This document shows, one piece after another, positions 15,356 through 21,306 of a stretch of DNA of 29,654 nt. A program made the translations under genes and the position numbers. The notes beneath the pieces are model-generated. The model worked only from the letters and a program-made list of their open reading frames with translations. It did not search any database and was not told where the DNA came from. The stretch is from the NCBI GenBank assembly GCA_900763175.1, contig CAAFJI010000070.1, positions 1 through 29,654 of the forward strand, read 5' to 3'. Position 1 is the first letter of the stretch; every line of letters begins with the position of its first letter. The stretch is from Lachnospiraceae bacterium. Lineage in GTDB: Bacteria; Bacillota; Clostridia; Lachnospirales; Lachnospiraceae.

Positions 15356-17239
15356 ATGGGAGAGAAGTTACAATTTACGGAGCTGGACCAGTATCTGTTT
15401 GGACAGGGAACTCACTATGATATTTACAGGAAATTAGGTGCCCATCCGTCAACAGATGGGGAGGAAAGCGGCGTATATTTTGCAGTGTGGGCTCCAAATG
15501 CACAGTTTGTATCTGTAATTGGAGACTTTAATGACTGGGACGAGCAGGCGAATCCCATGACCAAGGCTGGCCCAATTGGCGTATTTGAAGTATTTGTGCC
15601 GGGTGCAAAGGTAGGACAGCTGTACAAATTCTTTATTGTGGGGATGAATGGGGAGCACCTTTTCAAGGCAGATCCATATGCAAATGAGGCGGAGAAAAGA
15701 CCCGGAACTGCATCCAGGATTACAGATATCAGAGATTATAAATGGAAAGATGCCGTCTGGATGAGGAACAGGCAGAAATTTGATGAGACAAAGGACGCCA
15801 TGTCCATTTACGAAGTTCATCTTGGCTCCTGGATGAAGCATCCGGCCACAGAGGACAACGAAGAGGGCTTTTATAATTACAGGGAAGCAGCTGAGAAGCT
15901 GGCCGCCTATGTGAAGGAAATGGGTTACACCCATGTAGAGCTGATGGGAATCGCAGAGCATCCATTTGATGGCTCCTGGGGCTATCAGGTAACGGGCTAC
16001 TATGCACCTACTTCCCGTTATGGAACTCCACAGGACTTTAAATACATGGTAGACTATCTGCATAGACAGAAAATCGGAGTCATCCTTGACTGGGTACCGG
16101 CACATTTTCCCAAGGATGCACATGGTCTTGCCAACTTCGACGGGACTGCTGTTTATGAGCATGCAGACCCAAGACAGGGCGAACACCCAGACTGGGGAAC
16201 CAAGATTTATAATTATGGCAGACCAGAGGTAAAGAACTTCCTGATCGCCAATGCACTGTTCTGGATAGAAGAGTGCCATGTAGACGGACTTCGTGTAGAT
16301 GCCGTTGCATCCATGCTGTATCTGGACTATGGAAAGAACGATGGACAGTGGGTTGCCAATAAATATGGTGGAAACCAGAACCTAGAAGCCATTGAGTTTT
16401 TCAAACATCTGAATACCGTCGTTCTTGGAAGAAACCACGGAACAGTAATGATAGCAGAGGAATCCACTGCTTGGCCGAAGGTCACAGGCAAGGCAGAGGA
16501 TGACGGACTGGGATTTTCCCTGAAGTGGAATATGGGGTGGATGAATGATTTCCTGGAATATATGAAGCTGGATCCGTATTTCCGTAAATTCAATCATAAC
16601 AAGATGACCTTCTCCATGACATATGCCTACAGCGAGAAATATGTGCTGGTAATTTCCCACGATGAGGTTGTTCATCTGAAAAAATCCATGCTGGAAAAAA
16701 TGCCAGGAGAGCTGGATGACAAATTTAAGAACCTGAAAGCAGCTTATACTTTCATGTTTGCACATCCCGGCAAGAAGCTGCTGTTCATGGGCCAGGAATT
16801 TGGACAGCTGCGTGAATGGAGTGAGGAGCGTGAGCTTGACTGGTTCCTTCTGGGAGAAGAGAAGCATCGTGATCTGAAGGATTTTGTGCAGGTACTTCTG
16901 AAAATGTATCGCAAATATCCTGCCCTTTATGCAATGGATGAGAATCCGGAGGGCTTTGAGTGGATCAATGCAGATGATGGCGACAGAAGCATTTACAGCT
17001 TCGTCAGAAAATCACCTACAAAAAGAAATAACCTGCTTGTGGTATGTAACTTTACACCAGTGGACCGCCCGGATTACCGTGTGGGCGTACCGAAGAAGAA
17101 ACAGTATACACAGATCCTGGATGAGAACGGACTTACTGGCAAAAAAGTATTTAAAGCAGAGAAGAAGGACTGCGACAATCGTCCATTTTCCTTTGCTTAT
17201 CCGCTGCCGGCTTATGGTATTGCGATATTCCAGTATTAA
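15356..17239 (+). CDS. glgB: 1,4-alpha-glucan branching enzyme
   Basis: The product has 627 residues. The enzyme cuts alpha-1,4-glucan chains and rejoins them as alpha-1,6 branches during glycogen synthesis in the cytoplasm. An N-terminal CBM48 domain (about 15-110, with FAVWAPNAQFVSVIGDFNDWD) precedes a GH13 barrel. Catalytic residues are the nucleophile D315 in DGLRVDAVASMLYLDY, the acid E368 in MIAEEST, and the transition-state Asp D436 in ISHDEVVH. An all-beta C-terminal domain follows. Length is normal for the shorter GlgB forms. No glgA, glgC, glgD or glgP lies within the window, so it is separated from the other glycogen genes. The start has GGGAGG ten bases upstream. Confidence 0.96.
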   Translation: MGEKLQFTELDQYLFGQGTHYDIYRKLGAHPSTDGEESGVYFAVWAPNAQFVSVIGDFNDWDEQANPMTKAGPIGVFEVFVPGAKVGQLYKFFIVGMNGEHLFKADPYANEAEKRPGTASRITDIRDYKWKDAVWMRNRQKFDETKDAMSIYEVHLGSWMKHPATEDNEEGFYNYREAAEKLAAYVKEMGYTHVELMGIAEHPFDGSWGYQVTGYYAPTSRYGTPQDFKYMVDYLHRQKIGVILDWVPAHFPKDAHGLANFDGTAVYEHADPRQGEHPDWGTKIYNYGRPEVKNFLIANALFWIEECHVDGLRVDAVASMLYLDYGKNDGQWVANKYGGNQNLEAIEFFKHLNTVVLGRNHGTVMIAEESTAWPKVTGKAEDDGLGFSLKWNMGWMNDFLEYMKLDPYFRKFNHNKMTFSMTYAYSEKYVLVISHDEVVHLKKSMLEKMPGELDDKFKNLKAAYTFMFAHPGKKLLFMGQEFGQLREWSEERELDWFLLGEEKHRDLKDFVQVLLKMYRKYPALYAMDENPEGFEWINADDGDRSIYSFVRKSPTKRNNLLVVCNFTPVDRPDYRVGVPKKKQYTQILDENGLTGKKVFKAEKKDCDNRPFSFAYPLPAYGIAIFQY

Positions 17240-17315
17240 AAATGACTAAAGAATCAGGGAAATGCGGGCGCTGATTGTGACTGTTGGGGATTTTTCTCAT
17301 ATGGCTAAAAACCTG

Positions 17316-17344
17316 TTGAAATTTAAGAAAAGTTGCGCTATAAT
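17316..17344 (+). promoter_or_regulatory. Strong sigma-A-type promoter for the 77-aa gene
   Basis: TTGAAA (17316-17321) and TATAAT (17339-17344) are exactly 17 bp apart, the best promoter match in the window. The leader is about 50 nt with SD AAAGGAG. Confidence 0.8.
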
Positions 17345-17400
17345 GAGCCCGAACAAAAAGAAATGGAAAATAGTGTGTATGTCGAAAGGAGAATATTGAC

Positions 17401-17634
17401 ATGAAGGTATCTAATATTAAAGACATTGAGAAATTTTTTAGCGTAGTAGACAGCTGCCAGGGAAAAGTTGAGCTGGTAACTGGTGAAGGTGACAGACTGA
17501 ACCTGAAATCTAAATTATCACAGTATGTATCCCTTGCAAACATCTTCTCCAACGGTGAGATTCCGGAGCTTGAGATTGTTGCATACGAGAAAGAGGATAT
17601 TGACAAACTCATGCATTTCATGATCAATGGCTGA
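17401..17634 (+). CDS. Conserved small protein (77 aa), function unknown
   Basis: A 77-residue soluble protein with no signal peptide or membrane segment. It begins MKVSNIKDIEKFFSVVDSC, has a central GKVELVTGEGDRLNLKSKL stretch, and ends in an acidic/hydrophobic helix. The alternating hydrophobic pattern suggests a compact alpha/beta fold. It has its own strong promoter, a good SD (AAAGGAG) and its own terminator, so it is a real monocistronic gene, probably well expressed. I think it is conserved in Clostridia but cannot name a family with certainty. Dosage or stress-adaptor roles would be guesses. Confidence 0.8.
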   Translation: MKVSNIKDIEKFFSVVDSCQGKVELVTGEGDRLNLKSKLSQYVSLANIFSNGEIPELEIVAYEKEDIDKLMHFMING

Positions 17635-17670
17635 TTTGCATAAAATTGTGATTTTAAGATAAAATATCAG

Positions 17671-17699
17671 GGGGATGTGACATGGTCATGTCCCCTTTT
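17671..17699 (+). terminator. Intrinsic terminator after the 77-aa gene
   Basis: GGGGATGTGAC (17671-17681) pairs with GTCATGTCCCC (17685-17695) over 11 bp with two G-T pairs and loop ATG, followed by TTTT. Confidence 0.85.
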
Positions 17700-17700
17700 C

Positions 17701-17772
17701 TAGAGTGTGTTTGGAAAATGCAACCTGCAAGATGGGGCGTGCAGATTGCAGGAATGATTTTTCAAACATGCT
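17701..17772 (-). repeat. Deletion derivative of the palindromic repeat
   Basis: The 72 bp carry both ends of the repeat found at 21057-21219, in opposite orientation: TAGAGTGTGTTTGGAAAATGC at one end and TGATTTTTCAAACATGCTCCA-like sequence at the other. The hairpin core is missing. The junction lies at TGCAAGATG followed by GGGCG. The full copy, read on its reverse strand, has TGCAAGATG in one arm and TGCAAAATG-GGGCG in the other, so loss of the core between these short direct repeats explains the structure. Confidence 0.75.
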
Positions 17773-18006
17773 CCAGCAAGTATGACAAATGTCGTATTGG
17801 CTGCGCAGCCAGTTGCCGAAATTTGGCTGGCGATATATGCAGCAGGCAACAACCAGGGGGTATAAGTGCTTCCTGGTCAAAGTGTTTTGTACAAAAATCC
17901 CGGTATCAGGGCAGGAGCGTGCCCAAAAATGTTATCGCTAAAAAGTGACATTCTTGGAGACGGTCTTTGGTCTGGTGCCCTGTATAATAGAAAGGGGAAA
18001 TACAAA
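17773..18006 (+). other. Unexplained structured leader before the first COG0523 gene
   Basis: No convincing gene is seen. The stretch holds a 14-bp perfect palindrome (TGGCTGCGCAGCCA, 17798-17811), a stem ACCAGG/CCTGGT (about 17850-17877), and GGGCA/TGCCC around GGAGCG (about 17911-17926). A TATAAT lies at 17983-17988 but sits so close to the SD (AAAGGGG, 17991-17997) that a transcript from it would cut into the SD. The hairpins could form a metal- or cofactor-responsive leader, or be decayed mobile repeats. I could not match a known riboswitch consensus. Confidence 0.4.
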
Positions 18007-19200
18007 ATGGTAAAGATAGACATTATTTCCGGTTTCCTTGGAGCCGGTAAAACAACTCTTATTAAGAAGCTTCTGAAGGAGGCATTTCAGGGTGAGCAGG
18101 TCGTACTGATCGAGAACGAGTTTGGCGAGATCGGTATTGATGGCGGATTTCTGAAGGACGCTGGAATTGAAATCCGTGAGATGAACTCCGGATGCATTTG
18201 CTGTTCCCTGGTTGGTGATTTTGGTGCATCCCTGAAAGAAGTTGTAGAGAAATATCATCCGGACCGTATCTTGATCGAGCCATCAGGTGTAGGTAAGCTT
18301 TCTGATGTTATCAAGGCTGTGCAGGGCGTGGAAGAGGATGTTGATATCCAGTTGAACAGCTACACCACAGTTGTTGATGCAAAGAAATGCAAAATGTATA
18401 TGAGAAACTTTGGAGAATTCTTTGATAATCAGGTACAGTATGCTGGTGCTATCATCATGAGCCGTACTGATATTGTAGATGAAGCGAAGGCTATGCAGTC
18501 TATGGAACTTCTTCGTTCCATCAATGAGAAAGCAGCTATCATCACAACTCCTATTGAGAAGCTTGACGGCAAGAAGATTCTCGAGGTAATGGAGCATCCG
18601 GTTTCCCTGGAACAGGAGCTGTTAGAAGAGGAGCATGAGCATCACCATCACCATGATCATGAGGAGTGCGGACACGATCATGACCACGAACATCATCATC
18701 ACGATCACGATGAGGAGTGCGGCTGTGGACACGATCATGACCACGAACATCATCATCACGATCACGATGAGGAGTGCGGCTGTGGACACGACCATGAGCA
18801 CGAACACCATCATCACGATCACGACGAGGAGTGCGGCTGTGGACACGACCATGACCATGAGCACCATCATCACCACGATGGAGAGTGTGGCTGCGGACAC
18901 GACCATCATCACCATCATGCAGACGAAGTATTTACAAGCTGGGGCCGGGAGACTGTTAAGAAATTTACAAGAGAAGGCCTTGAGAAAATGCTGGAGAGCC
19001 TTTCAGCATCAGAAGATTACGGCGTAATCCTCCGTGCAAAGGGAATGCTTCCTGCTGAGGACGGAACCTGGATCTACTTCGATATGGTTCCGGAAGAAAC
19101 CGAGATCCGTGAGGGAGCACCGGAATATACAGGACGTCTCTGTGTAATCGGCTCCAAGCTGAAAGAAGACAAATTGGCAGAGCTTTTCGGAGTTGCCTGA
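18007..19200 (+). CDS. COG0523/CobW-family GTPase with His-rich metal-binding repeats
   Basis: The product has 397 residues. G3E-family P-loop GTPases of this type act as metal chaperones or insertases, mostly for zinc, cobalt or nickel. Visible are Walker A G-F-L-G-A-G-K-T-T (9-17), the diagnostic metal site G-C-I-C-C (62-66), an EPSG element, and SRTD at the usual NKxD position. An insert at about residues 209-305 is built from tandem His/Asp/Glu/Cys units. A C-terminal CobW_C domain follows, with GVILRAKGMLP as its typical first strand. The start is the ATG at 18007 with AAAGGGG upstream; a much longer in-frame extension from 17866 is rejected because it runs through intergenic sequence and the CobW family begins here. 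A second, divergent family member follows 143 bases later. Confidence 0.92.
   Translation: MVKIDIISGFLGAGKTTLIKKLLKEAFQGEQVVLIENEFGEIGIDGGFLKDAGIEIREMNSGCICCSLVGDFGASLKEVVEKYHPDRILIEPSGVGKLSDVIKAVQGVEEDVDIQLNSYTTVVDAKKCKMYMRNFGEFFDNQVQYAGAIIMSRTDIVDEAKAMQSMELLRSINEKAAIITTPIEKLDGKKILEVMEHPVSLEQELLEEEHEHHHHHDHEECGHDHDHEHHHHDHDEECGCGHDHDHEHHHHDHDEECGCGHDHEHEHHHHDHDEECGCGHDHDHEHHHHHDGECGCGHDHHHHHADEVFTSWGRETVKKFTREGLEKMLESLSASEDYGVILRAKGMLPAEDGTWIYFDMVPEETEIREGAPEYTGRLCVIGSKLKEDKLAELFGVA
18661..18921 (+). repeat. In-frame 57-bp tandem repeat coding His/Cys metal-binding units
   Basis: Units start at 18661 (51 bp, lacking the CysGly codons), 18712, 18769 and 18826 (57 bp each), then a partial unit at 18883. 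Each full unit codes E-E-C-G-C-G-H-D-H-D-H-E-H-H-H-H-D-H-D or a close variant, giving roughly ten His and two Cys per unit. The DNA identity between units is high, so copy number is likely to vary between strains by slippage or recombination. Confidence 0.92.
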
Positions 19201-19243
19201 GTAAAAGAAAAAACATTGTCCAGGGGTGCTGAAAAACCAAACT

Positions 19244-19304
19244 CAGATCGAATGCTTCACAAATTGGAGTATTCGATCTGTAAAAATGGTTTTACGGATA
19301 CTCC
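19244..19304 (+). promoter_or_regulatory. Mutually exclusive hairpins in the leader of the second COG0523 gene
   Basis: CAGATCGAATGCTTC (19244-19258) can pair with GGAGTATTCGATCTG (19266-19280) over 15 positions including two G-T pairs. The same GGAGTATTCG (19266-19275) can instead pair with CGGATACTCC (19295-19304) over 10 positions with one G-T. The two structures exclude each other, as in attenuators and riboswitches. Neither is followed by a poly-T tract, so control would be of translation or RNA stability. An operator palindrome is the alternative reading. Confidence 0.5.
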
Positions 19305-19343
19305 AGAGCAATCTAAACATAAATCCTATGGAGGTTCGCCATT

Positions 19344-20294
19344 ATGGACGAAATTACAGTACCGATTTATCTCATAACGGGTTTCCTGGAAAGTGGTAAG
19401 ACTTCTTTCCTTAGCTTTACTCTGCAGCAGGACTATTTTCGCATTGATGGGAAAACTCTGCTGATCCTCTGTGAAGAGGGTGAGGAGGAGTACGATGAGG
19501 AAGCACTGGCCAAAGCCAATATTGTTGTTGAGGTAATCGAAAAAGAAGAAGATTTTACCCCGGAACGTCTCCAGGCACTGGATATTATCCATCAGCCGGA
19601 GCGTGTAGTAATGGAATATAACGGAATGTGGCTGGTGAGCAAGTTTGAGGAGATGAAGGTTCCTTCAGGCTGGGGAATCGAGCAGCACATCACCTGCGTA
19701 GATGCAAGCACCTTCCAGGTCTATATGCAGAACATGAAATCTATTTTCATGGATATGGTACGTGATGCAGATATGGTTGTATTTAACCGCTGCAAGAAAG
19801 AGTACCCTCTTGCGAACTACCGCAGAAGCATTAAGGTTGTAAATCCCAGTGCAGAGGTTATCTTTGAAGATGAAGAAGGCGAGATGACCGATATTTTTGC
19901 AGATCAGATGCCTTTTGACCTGGATGCACCAATCGTGGACATCCCACCGGAAGATTATGGAATCTGGTTTGTAGATGCTATGGACCATCCGGACCGCTAT
20001 GTTGGAAAAACACTTCGCTTCAAAGCCCGTGCAAGACGCCCAAGAGGAATGGGAAGCAAATTCTTTATTCCAGGACGTACTGCCATGACCTGCTGTGCAG
20101 ATGACACCTCCTTCCTGGGCTATATCTGCAAAAGTGCATACGCACCGAAGCTGAGACAGGGAGAATGGGTAGAGGTTACGGCTAAGGTAGCTTTCGAGCA
20201 CAGGACAGAGTATCAGGGCGAAGGAATTGTCCTTTATGCAGCTAATGTGGAGCCATGTGAGCCACTGGCTGATGAGATGGTATATTTTAACTGA
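19344..20294 (+). CDS. Degenerate COG0523-type GTPase fused to a YcgQ/DUF1980-like domain
   Basis: The product has 316 residues. The N-terminal part has a CobW-like P-loop G-F-L-E-S-G-K-T-S (13-21) but lacks the family CxCC metal motif: the corresponding strand reads VVMEYNGMW. The base-specificity element is FNRCKK rather than NKxD. From about residue 205 the sequence changes to a domain resembling the C-terminal half of YcgQ-type proteins (DUF1980/TIGR03943), with F-F-I-P-G-R-x-A-M-T-C-C-A-D-D around C250-C251. In Bacillus the ycgR-ycgQ proteins are linked to the COG0523 zinc protein YciC, so this looks like the two partner functions joined in one protein. SD GGAGG is nine bases before the ATG. 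It follows the His-rich COG0523 gene and probably works with it in metal allocation. Confidence 0.75.
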   Translation: MDEITVPIYLITGFLESGKTSFLSFTLQQDYFRIDGKTLLILCEEGEEEYDEEALAKANIVVEVIEKEEDFTPERLQALDIIHQPERVVMEYNGMWLVSKFEEMKVPSGWGIEQHITCVDASTFQVYMQNMKSIFMDMVRDADMVVFNRCKKEYPLANYRRSIKVVNPSAEVIFEDEEGEMTDIFADQMPFDLDAPIVDIPPEDYGIWFVDAMDHPDRYVGKTLRFKARARRPRGMGSKFFIPGRTAMTCCADDTSFLGYICKSAYAPKLRQGEWVEVTAKVAFEHRTEYQGEGIVLYAANVEPCEPLADEMVYFN

Positions 20295-20307
20295 TACTGT
20301 TTTATGC

Positions 20308-20334
20308 TGTCAAAAGAGCGGCTGTCTTTTGGCA
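20308..20334. other. Hairpin downstream of the COG0523 pair
   Basis: TGTCAAAAGA (20308-20317) pairs with TCTTTTGGCA (20325-20334) over 10 positions including one G-T, with loop GCGGCTG. No T-tract follows, so it may stabilise the upstream mRNA end rather than terminate efficiently. Confidence 0.45.
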
Positions 20335-20416
20335 AACACATAACAGCAGGAGCGCCGCTGACAGAAGCCAGAGGCGTTGTCCGGAAATAGAATTACTGTT
20401 AAGGAAAAGAAAAAAT

Positions 20417-20992
20417 ATGTATTTAGTTGTAGGACTTGGAAACCCAGGGCGGCAGTATGAGGCTACCCGCCACAATATGGGCTTTGACACAGTAGATGTT
20501 CTGGTGGAGAGACATAAGATTCCCCAGGGCGGCGTAAAATTTAATGCCATGTACGGTTCCGGATTTATCGGAGGAGAGAAGGTTATTTTCATGAAGCCTC
20601 TGTCCTTCATGAATTTAAGCGGCGGACCCGTGCAGGAGATGACGGCTTACTTCAAAATTGACCCGGAAAGTGAGCTGATCGTGATCCAGGATGATATTGA
20701 TCTGGCCCCAGGACAGCTGCGTATCCGGAAGCAGGGAAGTGCAGGCGGTCACAATGGTCTGAAGGACATTATCGGCAGACTGGGTACACAGAAATTCATG
20801 CGTGTGAAAATCGGTGTAGGAGCCAAGCCAAAGGGATGGGATCTTGCAGATCATGTGCTGGGAAGGTTTTCCACAGAAGAACGTAAGCTTGTAGATGAAG
20901 CAATTGTACAGGCTGCAGATGCAGTAGAAAAAATCATAACAGATGGTCCGGATGTGGCCATGAATGAATACAACAGAAAGAAGTCCAGTTGA
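20417..20992 (+). CDS. pth: Peptidyl-tRNA hydrolase
   Basis: The product has 191 residues, the usual length. Pth releases tRNA from peptidyl-tRNA that drops off ribosomes and is essential in bacteria. The sequence shows V-V-G-L-G-N9-P-G, the catalytic His19 in T-R-H-N-M-G-F, the K-P-L-S-F-M-N-L-S-G segment, the Asp in Q-D-D-I-D-L, and the Asn in G-G-H-N-G-L. All key residues are present. The SD is moderate (AAGGA about 11 bases before ATG). mfd follows, as in many Firmicutes, but here a 314-bp gap filled by repeat elements separates the two. Confidence 0.97.
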   Translation: MYLVVGLGNPGRQYEATRHNMGFDTVDVLVERHKIPQGGVKFNAMYGSGFIGGEKVIFMKPLSFMNLSGGPVQEMTAYFKIDPESELIVIQDDIDLAPGQLRIRKQGSAGGHNGLKDIIGRLGTQKFMRVKIGVGAKPKGWDLADHVLGRFSTEERKLVDEAIVQAADAVEKIITDGPDVAMNEYNRKKSS

Positions 20993-21056
20993 TTGACACT
21001 GGGCTTCTTTTAGGCTTTCCAAAGCGAACATCACGCAGGTGGTAAATTCTGCAGGT

Positions 21057-21219
21057 TAGAGCGTGTTTGAAAAATCATTCCTGCGATCTGCACGCCCCAT
21101 TTTGCAGAAATTTGTCTCGAATTCGGTTGTCGTAGCCCGCTACGACGCCCTCATCCGAGACAAATTTCCCACAAACTGTGACGTACATCTTGCAGAAAGC
21201 ATTTTCCAAACACACTCTA
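21057..21219 (+). mobile_element. Full copy of a palindromic MITE-like repeat
   Basis: The 163-bp element begins TAGAGCGTGTTTGAAAAAT and ends ATTTTCCAAACACACTCTA, imperfect terminal inverted repeats. Inside, AAATTTGTCTCG pairs with CGAGACAAATTT, and GTCGTAG-CCC-GCTACGAC forms an inner hairpin, so the element folds into a long cruciform. It codes for nothing. The same sequence recurs at 29500 and, reduced, at 17701 and 21218. It fills most of the pth-mfd gap (20993-21306). Such elements are usually moved by a transposase supplied elsewhere. Confidence 0.82.
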
Positions 21220-21270
21220 GAGCGTGTTAATCTGTACGCCCCATTTTACGGGATTTTTGTCCTGAATTCG
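21218..21270 (+). repeat. Partial tandem copy of the palindromic repeat
   Basis: Directly after the full copy, and sharing its terminal TA, the sequence restarts as TAGAGCGTGTT, skips about 19 bases of the consensus, then continues as AATCTGTACGCCCCATTTTACGG-like sequence to GAATTCG at 21270. It is the left half of the element, with several substitutions, and lies about 37 bases before the mfd start codon. Confidence 0.65.
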
Positions 21271-21306
21271 CTTTGAAATGCTTGCAAAAAAGAAGGGAGG
21301 GAAACT

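Noticed and set aside
17682..17948. An 88-codon frame after the 77-aa gene
   Set aside because: It begins inside a terminator loop, runs through the repeat derivative, and has a Cys/Ser-rich random-looking translation.
17983..17988. TATAAT as promoter of the first COG0523 gene
   Set aside because: No -35 hexamer is found at 15-19 bp, and the expected transcription start would fall inside the SD sequence.
17866..18006. Upstream in-frame extension of the first COG0523 protein
   Set aside because: The extension would cross the structured intergenic region and its translation is not protein-like. The family N-terminus (short strand then P-loop) starts at 18007 after a clear SD.
18622..18918. 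Antisense and alternate-frame reading frames in the His-rich repeat (Met/Val-rich or Thr/Ile-rich)
   Set aside because: These arise from the 57-bp repetitive DNA of the real gene and have no start signals.
18661..18921. CRISPR-like periodic repeat
   Set aside because: The repeats are contiguous, in-frame coding units without unique spacers, so this is a tandem coding repeat.
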